From: Gottfriedia acidiceleris
GTDB lineage: Bacteria > Bacillota > Bacilli > Bacillales > Bacillaceae_G
DNA: 64,000 bases
NCBI RefSeq assembly: GCF_002128425.1
Contig: NZ_NESS01000001.1
Span: 62,001-126,000 of the forward strand
Reading direction: 5' to 3'
The position numbers and the translations under genes were made by a program. Each line of letters opens with the position of its first letter. Positions within the stretch are counted from its first letter, which is position 1. Below are positions 7,161 through 16,250 of the stretch, in pieces. Under the pieces are notes generated by a model, which was not told the DNA's origin, searched no databases, and saw only the letters and a list, made by a program, of their open reading frames with translations.

Positions 7161-7379
7161 TTATTGATCTTCTAAATATAAGTTCCATGCTTCGTCAAAA
7201 ACGCTCATCGATTGATGGAAAGTTCCATCAAACTCTAAATACGAGCTAATTTCGTCATAGCTTGAAGAATGTTTTGGAAATGAGTGATCATTAAAAAGAT
7301 GATCTGCCAATATTCCAATTTCGTTAGGAATTTTATAGTTTCTATGCTTCATCATATAATGGTAAAATGACTTTCTCAT
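7161..7379 (-). CDS. yozE: YozE family protein (SAM-like fold)
   Basis: A 72-residue protein matching the YozE pattern: MRKSFYHYMMKHR at the start, DHSFPKHSSSYDEISSYLE in the middle and FDEAWNLYL at the end. The B. subtilis homologue is a small helical protein with a SAM-like fold and no established role. GAGGGAG precedes the ATG. Lies between yodN and yokU, as in B. subtilis, and has its own terminator. Confidence 0.9.
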   Translation of the reverse strand: MRKSFYHYMMKHRNYKIPNEIGILADHLFNDHSFPKHSSSYDEISSYLEFDGTFHQSMSVFDEAWNLYLEDQ

Positions 7380-7488
7380 GATTCTCCCTCAGTTTTATAA
7401 TTTTTTTGTCTCTATTTCTAAAAATTGTTTCTTTATGAATGTACCTTATACAATAACAGAGTTATTTTATATTTTAAAAATACTCGTT

Positions 7489-7779
7489 CTAAGACGAGAA
7501 GTCAAAATAATTTCTTTTTAATAATCTCGGCTGCTTCATTAATTCATCAAATGTGACTGAAACCGGAAGTAATTTAGTTGAAATGAGAAACAACTGATCT
7601 TCTATCGATTTGACCATTTCTTCCTTTTGATAGGTAAATTTACACTGTTCGCAATGATATGATGGTACATCTGTAATTGTGATTGCTCGGGAACCATCAG
7701 GTAATTCCCAATGTACAACGGCTTTTGTTTCTTGTACATTGTCTTCCCCACACCAATCACACTTTAGTGTATTATTCAT
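7489..7779 (-). CDS. yokU: YokU family zinc-ribbon protein (MqsA-like N-terminal domain)
   Basis: 96 residues with two CxxC pairs, CDWCG near the N-terminus and CEQC about 34 residues later, forming a zinc ribbon like the N-terminal half of MqsA antitoxins; no helix-turn-helix is evident in the C-terminal half. It overlaps the kamA 3' end by eight bases and is translated after kamA from the same message. YokU of B. subtilis has the same place beside kamA; its function is unknown. Confidence 0.85.
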   Translation of the reverse strand: MNNTLKCDWCGEDNVQETKAVVHWELPDGSRAITITDVPSYHCEQCKFTYQKEEMVKSIEDQLFLISTKLLPVSVTFDELMKQPRLLKRNYFDFSS

Positions 7780-9181
7780 CTTTTTTTACACTTCCATCCA
7801 TTTTTTGAATTTGTGATTGATATTTTTTCTCCTTTAGTTCATCCCTTTTTTCTCGTTTATTTTTCAATGAACTATGTGCTGGATCTGTTTGATATTGTTC
7901 TCTTTTTTTCATTCTTTCTAAATCTGAAGGAATAAGACTTTGCACCTGATCATTCATAATACTAGCAATACCAACTTTAGCTGCTTTATTTAAATAATCA
8001 GGGTAAACAAGTGAAAAATACTCTTCAGCTGTATCCTCTTTATAGTTTTCAGGCTCTGGATAAGATGTGATGACACCCTCAAAATTTCGTAGTACTGTTT
8101 TTTTGCTACTTTGTGAGACGATATAGTTTGGCTGAAGTGAGATTTTACCTCCTCCGCCTGGTGCATCTACTACAAATGTAGGTACTGCATAACCAGAAGT
8201 ATGCCCCCGTAACCCTTCAATAATCTCCAACCCTTTTGCAACTGGTGCTCTAAAATGACCAATTCCTTCTGATAAATCACACTGATAAATATAATATGGT
8301 CTGACTCTAATTTTTACTAAGTCATGCATTAACTTTTTCATAATCGGTACGCTGTCATTAATTCCTGTTAGAATAACTGATTGGTTCCCAACTGGAACAC
8401 CAGCATTCGCAAGCATTTCACATGCTTTTTTTGCTTCTTCTGTTACTTCAATACTCGTATTAAAATGTGTGTTTAACCATACTGGATGATATTTTTTTAA
8501 TATTTCACATAAGTTTTCAGTAATTCTTTGGGGGAATACTACAGGTGCTCTAGTGCCAATTCTAATAATTTCTACATGATCAATTGCTCTTAAATTTTTT
8601 AAAATGTATTCCAAAATATTGTCATTAATTAATAATCCGTCTCCACCTGAAATAAGAACGTCTCTGACTTCTTCATTTTCACGAATATATGCAATTGCTT
8701 CATCTAATTGTTTTTTCGGTACTCCCATACCAATTTGCCCTGAAAATCGACGTCTTGTACAGTAGCGACAATACATTGAGCATTGATTTGTAACTAAAAA
8801 AAGCACTCGATCTGGATATCGATGCGTTAATCCAGGAACTGGACTATCATCATCCTCTCCAAGTGGATCTTCCGAATCATATTTTGTTTTATTTAATTCT
8901 TTACTAATTGGTACAGATTGCATTCTAATGGGGCAGCGTGGATCGGTTGGATTCATTAAAGAAGCATAGTATGGCGTAATATTTAATGGAATTGTTTTAG
9001 TTGATATTCTTACCCCTTCTTCTTCGTCCTTCGTTAAATCGATCACTTGTTTCAAGTCATCCAATGTTCTGACTGTATTTGTTAATTGCCATAGCCAATC
9101 GTTCCATTGTTCATCCGTAACATCTTTCCATAGAGGAATATCTTTCCAATGTCTTTGAGGTTTATAAAGCTGATTTTTCAT
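7772..9181 (-). CDS. kamA: L-lysine 2,3-aminomutase
   Basis: A 469-residue radical-SAM, PLP-dependent enzyme converting L-lysine to L-beta-lysine. The CSMYCRYCTRR motif binds the [4Fe-4S] cluster; SGGDGLL is the glycine-rich SAM contact, and the GGGGKISLQPNY segment contains the lysine expected to bind PLP. Zinc-ligand cysteines seen in clostridial enzymes are not obvious. The C-terminal tail is lysine-rich. AAGGAGG precedes the ATG. In B. subtilis kamA heads a sigma-E-dependent operon (kamA-yodP...) active in the mother cell; here only yokU follows, so the yodP-yodT part is absent from this locus. Confidence 0.95.
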   Translation of the reverse strand: MKNQLYKPQRHWKDIPLWKDVTDEQWNDWLWQLTNTVRTLDDLKQVIDLTKDEEEGVRISTKTIPLNITPYYASLMNPTDPRCPIRMQSVPISKELNKTKYDSEDPLGEDDDSPVPGLTHRYPDRVLFLVTNQCSMYCRYCTRRRFSGQIGMGVPKKQLDEAIAYIRENEEVRDVLISGGDGLLINDNILEYILKNLRAIDHVEIIRIGTRAPVVFPQRITENLCEILKKYHPVWLNTHFNTSIEVTEEAKKACEMLANAGVPVGNQSVILTGINDSVPIMKKLMHDLVKIRVRPYYIYQCDLSEGIGHFRAPVAKGLEIIEGLRGHTSGYAVPTFVVDAPGGGGKISLQPNYIVSQSSKKTVLRNFEGVITSYPEPENYKEDTAEEYFSLVYPDYLNKAAKVGIASIMNDQVQSLIPSDLERMKKREQYQTDPAHSSLKNKREKRDELKEKKYQSQIQKMDGSVKKDE

Positions 9182-9337
9182 TTATGGTCCTCCTTGTTTA
9201 ATAGGACAATTTAAATTAAATAAAATTAAGTAGAAGTTTCTAGTTATATACCTACTTCTTTATATGCACTGAATAAAAAGTTGGTGAAAAGTGTAAAACT
9301 TAAAAACGATATGAATACCTTGCAAAAATCAAATAAA

Positions 9338-9360
9338 CCGACTAACTAATTGTTAGTCGG
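9338..9360 (-). terminator. Terminator after the YjcZ-type gene
   Basis: Perfect 9-bp stem CCGACTAAC (9338-9346) with GTTAGTCGG (9352-9360), followed on the minus strand by TTTATTTGATTTTT. Lies just downstream of the small spore peptide gene. Confidence 0.8.
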
Positions 9361-9386
9361 TATTTGTGGCTGACGCTCAATATTTT

Positions 9387-9515
9387 TTAGCAAGTTACAA
9401 AAGACGCACCGATGATAATTAATAAAATAAACAATACAACGATTAACGCAAATCCTCCGCCGCATCCCCAGCCACAACCGTAGCCTCCGCCGTAGTAAGG
9501 TGAATATCCCTTCAT
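9387..9515 (-). CDS. YjcZ family sporulation peptide
   Basis: A 42-residue peptide too short for usual gene calling: a glycine/tyrosine-rich head ([17 protein letters not shown]) followed by one hydrophobic helix ([18 protein letters not shown]) and a final TC. This is the pattern of YjcZ/YrzQ-type sporulation peptides found in many copies in Bacilli. AAGGAGG lies at ideal distance before the ATG, and a terminator follows. Likely made during sporulation and membrane-associated; that role is inferred from the family. Confidence 0.88.
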   Translation of the reverse strand: MKGYSPYYGGGYGCGWGCGGGFALIVVLFILLIIIGASFVTC

Positions 9516-9675
9516 AAAGATTGCCTCCTTCACTTAACTTTTAGAAATCACAATAAAGTATATGTAAGGTTCACAATCCTTGTTACATAGGCATTCGACT
9601 ATATTTTAGGTAAATTGAATAGATCTTAGATTATGAACATTAAACAAATTTTTCTTAATATCAAATTTAAAAAAT

Positions 9676-9711
9676 AAAAAAGTCTTGAGAAATCCTCTCT
9701 CAAGACTTTTT
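9676..9711 (-). terminator. Terminator after lactate permease gene
   Basis: Stem AAAAAGTCTTGAGA (9676-9690) with TCTCAAGACTTTTT (9698-9711); the minus-strand copy ends in a T run. Closes the permease transcription unit. Confidence 0.9.
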
Positions 9712-9721
9712 AACTTACTAA

Positions 9722-11293
9722 TTAGAAGAATAGTGATAATATAAATGTCCATATACAAACAAACGCTAGTAAACCAAAACTATATTTTAATGTCATTTTT
9801 GTTAATGTCGATTCATTACCTGTTTCACCTACTGCAGCTGTTGCGATTGCAATTGATTGAGGTGAAACTAGTTTTGCTATTACCCCACCTGCAGTATTTG
9901 CTGATACTAATAAAGAAGGATTTGTACCTATAATATTACCGGCTGAAACTTGAATTGGAGCAAATAAAGTGTTGTTATTTACTACAGAACCAGTCATAAA
10001 TACACCAATCCAACCTAAAATTGGAGATAAGAATGGAAATGCATCTCCTGTATGTGCAACTGCTTGACTTAAAGCACTTGTTAATCCTCCATACGTCATC
10101 AATTTTGCGATACTAATAATTGCACAAATCATAATGATTGGTATCCAAAATTCTGAAATTATTTTTTTAAGTAGAGATAAACCTTTACTAAAATTAATTG
10201 ATTTAGAAGAGAAAATTGTAACTAATCCTGCTAATAATATTGCAGTACCTGTCGCTCCGATTAGATCAATGCTGACATTTATTGTAGAACCTGGTACAAC
10301 GAATTTTATAACAGTAGAAGCTAGTGCTCCTCCTTCAACAAATAAACCCTTAAATGATTTTAAGCTCCAAATTAATACGAAAATTGTTAGTAAATAGAAT
10401 GGTGACCATGCTTTAATCACATTAGCCAAAGAATAAGATTCAATTTTGAATTTTTTCCCATTTAGTAAGAAAATATTTTTAGGTTGCCATTTTTTAAGAA
10501 ATAATGCTAAAACACCCATTGTTAATAATGAAGGAATAATATCTGCTAACTCTGGACCTAAAACGATTGTCATGATTGCTTGAGAAACTGTATAAGTAAT
10601 AGACGTTACTAAAATTGCTGGGAAAATTTCTTTTATTCCTTTAAATCCATCTATTAACCAAATTAAAAGAAATGGAATGGTAAAATTAATAATAGGTAAT
10701 GTTAGTGCTGTCATGATTGAAACTTTCATTGAAGTTACACCATGTAATCCAAATGTATCAATAATTCCTACTGGTATTCCAATTGCGCCAAACGCACCAG
10801 ATGCACCATTTGCAATTAAACAAAGCATAGCAGCTTGTAATGGTTTAAAACCGACTGAAACTAATAATACTGCACAAATAGCAATCGGTACGCCAAAACC
10901 TGCAGCCCCTTCAAGAAATGCGTTAAAACAAAATCCAATCAATAAAAACTGGATACGTTGATCACTTGAAATTCCAACTATACTGCTTCGTAAAATATCA
11001 AATTTCCCAGATTCTACTGTTATTTTGTATAACCACACAGCCATTATAATGATATAACCAATTGGCCATAACCCTTGAATGGTCCCTTGAGTAACACTAC
11101 CGATTGATTCACCGATTGGTAATTTAAAGATAGTCAGTACGATTATAAATGTAATTCCAAGGTTTAGTAGCGCTGCATAAATACCTTTCATTTTTAATAC
11201 TGTTAAGCATAAAAGAAATAAAAGAATCGGTACAGCCGCAACTAGTGCTGAAATTGCAAGGTTATCGAATGGATTAAAACTATCTACTAACAT
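9722..11293 (-). CDS. lctP: L-lactate permease
   Basis: 523 residues with about 12-14 hydrophobic helices, matching the LctP family of lactate:proton symporters in length and motifs (EGAAGFGVPIAI, NGASGAFGAIGIPV, MTGSVVNNNTLFAPIQ, ANTAGGVIAKLVSPQSIAIATAA). Imports or exports L-lactate across the cytoplasmic membrane. AAGGGAG precedes the start. Monocistronic here: terminator downstream, and no lactate dehydrogenase beside it. A Rex/Fnr-type palindrome 140 bases upstream indicates control by NADH or oxygen status. Confidence 0.93.
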   Translation of the reverse strand: MLVDSFNPFDNLAISALVAAVPILLFLLCLTVLKMKGIYAALLNLGITFIIVLTIFKLPIGESIGSVTQGTIQGLWPIGYIIIMAVWLYKITVESGKFDILRSSIVGISSDQRIQFLLIGFCFNAFLEGAAGFGVPIAICAVLLVSVGFKPLQAAMLCLIANGASGAFGAIGIPVGIIDTFGLHGVTSMKVSIMTALTLPIINFTIPFLLIWLIDGFKGIKEIFPAILVTSITYTVSQAIMTIVLGPELADIIPSLLTMGVLALFLKKWQPKNIFLLNGKKFKIESYSLANVIKAWSPFYLLTIFVLIWSLKSFKGLFVEGGALASTVIKFVVPGSTINVSIDLIGATGTAILLAGLVTIFSSKSINFSKGLSLLKKIISEFWIPIIMICAIISIAKLMTYGGLTSALSQAVAHTGDAFPFLSPILGWIGVFMTGSVVNNNTLFAPIQVSAGNIIGTNPSLLVSANTAGGVIAKLVSPQSIAIATAAVGETGNESTLTKMTLKYSFGLLAFVCIWTFILSLFF

Positions 11294-11432
11294 TTGGTTT
11301 ACTCCCTTGTTTAGGTTCTAAGATTTATCCATCAAATCTAGCACCTAATTATTTTGTTAAAAAACTTCACAAACATATATTTTTTATTATTGCCTTATAA
11401 AATGATTAATATTATTTCAAATGCGGTTATTA

Positions 11433-11448
11433 TGTGAAATAATTCACA
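11433..11448. promoter_or_regulatory. Rex/Fnr-type palindrome upstream of lctP
   Basis: TGTGAAATAATTCACA is a perfect palindrome apart from its centre. It fits the Rex operator core (TGTGAA-N4-TTCACA) and also Fnr (TGTGA-N6-TCACA). On the minus strand a TAATAT -10-like hexamer (11414-11409) would place the start about 40 bases from the site centre, the usual class II activator distance. B. subtilis lctP is under Rex/Fnr control. Which factor acts here cannot be told. Confidence 0.65.
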
Positions 11449-11664
11449 AATTGGATTAAAAAAATAAATTATCTACTAATTTACTCCGTTCTAATTTGTG
11501 AAGCATTTAACAATGTTGATTTTATACTAACTACTATTTCGTTTCAATCAACAATTTTTACCATTTATGGGGATTTCCTTTTTTGTTATGTATTTTCAAA
11601 ATATTAGAGGGTAAATTACATAAATGGACCAACATAAATCTACACATAGAAGGGAGTTATAGTC

Positions 11665-12621
11665 ATGTTGAAGTTCTTACGCATATGCCTTCTTTCTTTT
11701 CTAGTTTTCTTTCTAACCAGTTGTCAAATTATACCATCAGACCCTAGCCAAAGCCAATTAAACTCACTAAGTGAGCAAAATATGAGCTTTAAAAATAAAC
11801 TTTTAAAAAACTCATTATTTTTCCTTGTAATAGGTGTTGATTCTCGAGGTGAAAAAAACTCACGATCAGATAGTATTGCGGTTGTTCAATATAACGTTGA
11901 AGATCGAACTTTAAAAGTTGCATCAATCTTAAGGGATTCATATGTTAAAATTAATGGTTATAAGTATGGTTACGGAAAAATTAATCAGGCCTATTATTTA
12001 GGTGGAGAAAAACTACTAAAAGAAACTATCTATAATAATCTCGGTATTCCCATTGACCATACCGTTATAATTGATTTTAAAGGTTTTGTTGGAATTGTAG
12101 ATACTCTTGTACCAGAAGGTATAACTGTAAATGTTAGTGAATCAATCATTAATGATATGAACTTGAAAATGAAACCTGGAAGAAATAAATTACACGGTGA
12201 ACAGCTCTTAAAATACGTACGTTTTAGACATGATCAAGATAATGATTTTGGAAGAGTTCAACGCCAACAAGAAGTATTGTTAAAAGTTGTAATTGCCGTT
12301 AAAGAAAAGTTAAATACTTTTGGAGGCATCGCTAGAGTCCCTCTTTTATTAGACGAAACAACAAAATATGTTTCTACTGACTTAAAGTTAGATGAAATAC
12401 TTTCACTTACTTCTATTGCATTTTCTCAACCAATCGAAAAAATTGATCGCTTAAGTATTCCTGTAGATGCTGGTTTTACAAACGAAACTGTTAAACATTC
12501 AGGAGCAGTACTAAAATTAAACTTTTCAAAGAACAGACAAACAATCAAGCAATTTTTTAAAGCTCCTGCACCAGTCATAAAGAGTAAGAATAGTGATAGT
12601 AAAAAGTTAAAAAATAAATAA
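11665..12621 (+). CDS. LytR-CpsA-Psr (LCP) family lipoprotein
   Basis: 318 residues. The N-terminal 20 form a lipoprotein signal ending LTSC (Cys20), unusual because most LCP ligases have a plain N-terminal anchor helix. The LCP domain follows: FLVIGVDSRG...RSDSIAVV, VASILRDSYVKI, KINQAYYLGG, and YVRFRHDQDNDFGRVQRQQEVL with the conserved Arg/Asp residues that bind polyprenyl pyrophosphate. LCP enzymes transfer teichoic acid or other glycopolymers to peptidoglycan at the outer membrane face. GAAGGGAG precedes the ATG. Monocistronic, followed by a terminator. The specific polymer is unknown. Confidence 0.88.
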   Translation: MLKFLRICLLSFLVFFLTSCQIIPSDPSQSQLNSLSEQNMSFKNKLLKNSLFFLVIGVDSRGEKNSRSDSIAVVQYNVEDRTLKVASILRDSYVKINGYKYGYGKINQAYYLGGEKLLKETIYNNLGIPIDHTVIIDFKGFVGIVDTLVPEGITVNVSESIINDMNLKMKPGRNKLHGEQLLKYVRFRHDQDNDFGRVQRQQEVLLKVVIAVKEKLNTFGGIARVPLLLDETTKYVSTDLKLDEILSLTSIAFSQPIEKIDRLSIPVDAGFTNETVKHSGAVLKLNFSKNRQTIKQFFKAPAPVIKSKNSDSKKLKNK

Positions 12622-12650
12622 TAAAATTAATTTAAGCAACTATAAAGATG

Positions 12651-12683
12651 AAAAAAGAGAAGGACTGGAGCCTTCTCTTTTTT
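12651..12683. terminator. Terminator after the LCP gene
   Basis: Stem AAAAAAGAGAAGG (12651-12663) with CCTTCTCTTTTTT (12671-12683), T run on the plus strand. Symmetric enough to act for the convergent histidine phosphatase gene as well. Confidence 0.88.
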
Positions 12684-12759
12684 GATGGAATTAATGAATT
12701 TGTTTTGATTATTACGTTACCTTTAAGAGAATATAAAACGTTGACTATATTCAAGTGAA

Positions 12760-13410
12760 TTATTGATTAAAAGAAATAACTTTATATGTTTCAGACGAGT
12801 ATTCCAAGATTGTTATACTAGCATTTTTTATTTCCAATTCAATATTAAATTCCTCTGAAAACTTTTTTACAATATTGCGAATCGTATTTCCATGAGTGAC
12901 AATTAATACATTCTCATCGTTTTTATTATTTTCGATGATTAGTTCATTCAGCCCTTTTTCAATTCGCTCCCATAGCTCGGTGTAGCTCTCGGCATGATGG
13001 TATGGATCAGATTCTTTGATAAAATTTGTAACATCTTCTAGGGACCGATTTCTTAATAGTTCTCTAAAGGAAGAATAACCGTGATCAATTGCGACTTTCC
13101 CTAAGGCTACCGCTGAGTATTCGCCCTCAAAACTACCAAAAAAGGATTCTCGGAAGGCTTTTGTTTTTCTAATTACAGGGATTTCATAACTGTTCTGCTG
13201 TAAAATTAGTTCTGCCGTTTCAACTGTTCTACCTGAATCACTAGTATAGACACGATCAAACTGGATATGTGATAATCTATTTCCACATTCAATCGCAACT
13301 AGTTTCCCTTCTTCTGTTAATGGACTGTCGGCCCAGCCTTGCATTCTTTTATAACGATTTAAATAAGTTTCACCATGTCTAATTAAATATAAATGAATTC
13401 TATTTTTCAT
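12760..13410 (-). CDS. Histidine phosphatase family protein (phosphoglycerate mutase-like)
   Basis: 216 residues of the histidine phosphatase superfamily. LIRHGET gives the phospho-accepting His12; RMQGWADSPLTEEG, YTSDSGRTVETAELI, ESFFGSFEG and VTHGNTIR (second catalytic His) are all present. Could be a cofactor-independent-unrelated phosphoglycerate mutase paralogue or a broad phosphatase such as PhoE; the sequence does not decide. The ribosome site is weak (GGTGAT). It follows the FAD oxidoreductase gene with 33 bases between and may be co-transcribed. Confidence 0.87.
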   Translation of the reverse strand: MKNRIHLYLIRHGETYLNRYKRMQGWADSPLTEEGKLVAIECGNRLSHIQFDRVYTSDSGRTVETAELILQQNSYEIPVIRKTKAFRESFFGSFEGEYSAVALGKVAIDHGYSSFRELLRNRSLEDVTNFIKESDPYHHAESYTELWERIEKGLNELIIENNKNDENVLIVTHGNTIRNIVKKFSEEFNIELEIKNASITILEYSSETYKVISFNQ

Positions 13411-13443
13411 CTAATCACCCACAATGTGAATTTTAAAATCTAG

Positions 13444-14799
13444 TTAACAAGTTAAATATTGATTCTTATTTGCCAAAAACTTACCTAAATGAATACCACT
13501 AGCCGCTGCTTGAGACAACGAATGGGTAACTCCAGAGCAATCTCCAATTACAAATAAACCTTCTAAACTCGTTTCAAAGTTTGTATTTGTTTCAATAATA
13601 GGTGAATAAAACTTACCATCCATTCCGTAAAGAAGTGTATCCTTATCATTTGTCTCTCCAATAAATTCTTCCAACTGACTCAAAAATCCTTGTAATATAT
13701 TCAAATATAATTTAGGTATTTCATTATTAAGGTCACCATAATCGGCATCTAATGTCGGCTTTATACTGTTTTTTTCCATTTTCAATTTAGTCGTAGGCTC
13801 GCCACTAATTAAATCACCTAATCGTTGAACGACGATTCGATCTGAACCTTTATTTATTTTTCCAATGATTTTAGTAGCGTAAACATTTGCTTCTTTTAGT
13901 GAAGAAAAATATTTAGGAGTGAATAAAGTAAAATTTAAATTAGTTGTCCCTGATTCTTTTTCCCTAAAATTTTGTCCATCAGGCATAACTAGCCCTTCTT
14001 GAAACTTTCGAACGATTCTACCTTTTGGATTCATACAATATGTAGTTGAAATCAATTCATCAAATTCAAAAGCAAGTTTCGTTTCAAATGTATCTTGTAA
14101 AATTGAACGAAGCTGTTGTTCCTTCATTTCGACTCTAATCCCTAAATCTAAACGAGTTCTACCTTGTTTAACGCCAAGTGATGTACACTGATCATTTAAC
14201 CATTCTGTTCCGGATCTACCTGTTGCAAATACTACGTTTTCAGATTCAAATTTTCCTTTGTTAGTATTTAAAGAGAATAGATTATTCTCCTTTTTAATAT
14301 TTTCAATATCAACTTCAAAGCGAATATCAATCCTACTAGATAACTCGTTATATAGTCGTTGGAATATTTCTGTTGAAAGACGCGTACCAAGATGTCTAAC
14401 TTCAGTAGTTAACATATGCAAATTGCAATCCTCCGCTTTTTTAGCCAACTTTTCATTTACAGTCGAATATTTTTGTACAGAACTTCCACCAAAAAGGCAT
14501 AATATTTCATCTACCTCTTTCATTAATTGTTTAAGATTTTCTCTGCCTACCTTTTGAGCTAAATCTCCTCCAAAATCACAAGAGAAGTTAAATTTCCCTT
14601 CTGATTTACCAAGTCCTGCAAACCCATAATATTTACCACAAACATCGCAATTGCATATTCCGCCTTTGTCTGTAGCACATTCCCTTTCCTCTAAAGATTT
14701 TCCTTTTTCAAGTATTAATACTTTTTGATTTGATTGTAATAATGTATATGCTAAAAAAATGCTACTTACACCTGAACCGATAATTGTAATATCATACAT
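13444..14799 (-). CDS. NAD(P)/FAD-dependent oxidoreductase
   Basis: 451 residues. A dinucleotide-binding fold opens the protein (ITIIGSGVSSIFLAYTLLQ...VLILEKG), and the C-terminal FAD contact is GLFVIGDCSGVTHSLSQAAASG. A cysteine cluster near residues 41-57 (CATDKGGICNCDVCG) is notable and could be a metal or redox site. The layout resembles large FAD-dependent dehydrogenases annotated only as uncharacterised. It sits upstream of the phosphatase gene, likely in one transcript. Substrate unknown. Confidence 0.8.
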   Translation of the reverse strand: MYDITIIGSGVSSIFLAYTLLQSNQKVLILEKGKSLEERECATDKGGICNCDVCGKYYGFAGLGKSEGKFNFSCDFGGDLAQKVGRENLKQLMKEVDEILCLFGGSSVQKYSTVNEKLAKKAEDCNLHMLTTEVRHLGTRLSTEIFQRLYNELSSRIDIRFEVDIENIKKENNLFSLNTNKGKFESENVVFATGRSGTEWLNDQCTSLGVKQGRTRLDLGIRVEMKEQQLRSILQDTFETKLAFEFDELISTTYCMNPKGRIVRKFQEGLVMPDGQNFREKESGTTNLNFTLFTPKYFSSLKEANVYATKIIGKINKGSDRIVVQRLGDLISGEPTTKLKMEKNSIKPTLDADYGDLNNEIPKLYLNILQGFLSQLEEFIGETNDKDTLLYGMDGKFYSPIIETNTNFETSLEGLFVIGDCSGVTHSLSQAAASGIHLGKFLANKNQYLTC

Positions 14800-14904
14800 C
14801 TTTTTTCACCTTCTTGATTTTTTCACTTATTCTAATTGTACAATAGTTACTATACTTAAGTGAAATCCTCAAATTATAACTAACAGACATTATTATAAGA
14901 AAAA

Positions 14905-14927
14905 AAACACGCCTCTTAAGCGTGTTT
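14905..14927 (-). terminator. Terminator of the Hol-Tox-like gene
   Basis: Perfect 8-bp stem AAACACGC (14905-14912) with GCGTGTTT (14920-14927), then eight T on the minus strand. It overlaps the stop codon of the 32-residue peptide gene, typical of compact type I toxin transcripts. Confidence 0.85.
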
Positions 14928-15024
14928 AAGAATTTTTATTCTTATCCTTATCTTTAAACTCTAAAATGGCGATTACAAACATACCAAAGCTAATCATTAG
15001 TGATAAAACTTCGAAAGTAACTAT
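14926..15024 (-). CDS. Hol-Tox-like toxic peptide with ATA in place of a start codon
   Basis: A 32-residue frame reading (M)VTFEVLSLMISFGMFVIAI then a charged tail EFKDKDKNKNS. This is the pattern of the putative holin-like toxin family (TxpA/BsrG-like type I toxins): short N-terminal strand, SLMI.FG membrane helix, charged end. AAGGAGG lies eight bases before an in-frame ATA (15024-15022), exactly where ATG should be; no ATG, GTG or TTG is in frame there. Either ATA is used at low efficiency or the gene has lost its start. No antisense RNA gene was identified with confidence. Confidence 0.55.
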   Translation of the reverse strand: MVTFEVLSLMISFGMFVIAILEFKDKDKNKNS

Positions 15025-15100
15025 ACAAACCGCCTCCTTACTTTTAAGCCTTCCCGGAACCAAGTTTGTCCTATACATTCAACTATCACTTATTTTTTTC

Positions 15101-16192
15101 TTATTGTAATTTTTGAAAATACCCTTTAAAAAGGCTAATTAGTAAAAGAAAAAGCGGAATAATGCATTGAACAAGAAGTGCATAAAAAGGAAATGCAACG
15201 ATTTCATAGTGGCTAATCTCGACCGTGCTAGGTAATGACCAAAAACAAAATTCAACAATTAAAATCCCTACTGGCCATACTACAGGACGGTAATCGGATA
15301 TATTAAATAACTGAGCACTTGCTAGTACCGAAGCATAATAGAATATGGAAATTTTCACAAATGTTCCTAATATCCAAACAGCCATAAATATAGCCTCTAA
15401 ATGTTCAAAAAAATTCGCAATACTAATGTACCTTGCTACATTCATCAATGGGTATACTTTATAGTCTGTCGATGTTCCAAGTACTGCATATGTCGACATA
15501 TTTACGATTACTAAAGTAATCATTACTGCAAATACAGTTAACATCCCCGACTTTAGTCCTTTTTTAGAATCTCTTAAAAAAGGAAGGAGAAAAATAATTA
15601 AAAAAAATTCTGTAAACCAGCCTTGGAGTATAATTGATCCTTTTATCGAAGGCATAAGTCCATCTTCCATGATAGGGAAAATATTTTTGTAGTTGAAATC
15701 TGGAATTAATAACAGCAATAATAAAATTAGCGTTATGAGAAATATAGGCACAAATAACTCGGCCACTCTTCCTACTAATTCAATACCTCCTCGGATGGCA
15801 AATGCACAGACAAGTATCATAGATCCTGTGATGACAATAACTGGTGTATGTGGAAGAAAAGAGTCTACCACAAACTCTCCGTAGCTTCTTGTAATCAAAC
15901 CTGTGGTAGGAATATAAAAAAACAAAAATAGTAATCCTATTATTTTCCCAATGTACTGACCTAAGATTTGTTGGCTAAATTGAATGACGGTTTGATTTGG
16001 ATATCGTTTTGACAATTGATATGTGATAAAAACTGTAAAAAAACCGATTGAACTAGACCAAATAGGTGACAACCATAAATCCTGTTTGGCGTAATGAGCT
16101 GTAAAGCTTGGTACCATGAGAATAGCTGTAGCTATAATTGTTGGATAGATCATGAATGCTAATTGAAGGGATGAAATTTTTCCATTTTCCAT
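15101..16192 (-). CDS. gerB: Spore germination receptor B subunit (GerAB-type permease)
   Basis: 363 residues with about ten hydrophobic helices, an APC-superfamily transporter fold used by germinant-receptor B subunits (MENGKISSLQLAFMIYPTIIATAIL at the start; WFTEFFLIIFLLPFLRDSKKGLK in the middle). In the spore inner membrane the B subunit is thought to bind the germinant. Last gene of a four-gene ger operon on the minus strand. Which germinant is recognised cannot be predicted; the symbol is generic. Confidence 0.92.
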   Translation of the reverse strand: MENGKISSLQLAFMIYPTIIATAILMVPSFTAHYAKQDLWLSPIWSSSIGFFTVFITYQLSKRYPNQTVIQFSQQILGQYIGKIIGLLFLFFYIPTTGLITRSYGEFVVDSFLPHTPVIVITGSMILVCAFAIRGGIELVGRVAELFVPIFLITLILLLLLLIPDFNYKNIFPIMEDGLMPSIKGSIILQGWFTEFFLIIFLLPFLRDSKKGLKSGMLTVFAVMITLVIVNMSTYAVLGTSTDYKVYPLMNVARYISIANFFEHLEAIFMAVWILGTFVKISIFYYASVLASAQLFNISDYRPVVWPVGILIVEFCFWSLPSTVEISHYEIVAFPFYALLVQCIIPLFLLLISLFKGYFQKLQ

Positions 16193-16250
16193 GGCCGTCT
16201 CCTTCCAATAATGGTATGTATTTTCTTACGGCTGTATAGTATATTGACAG

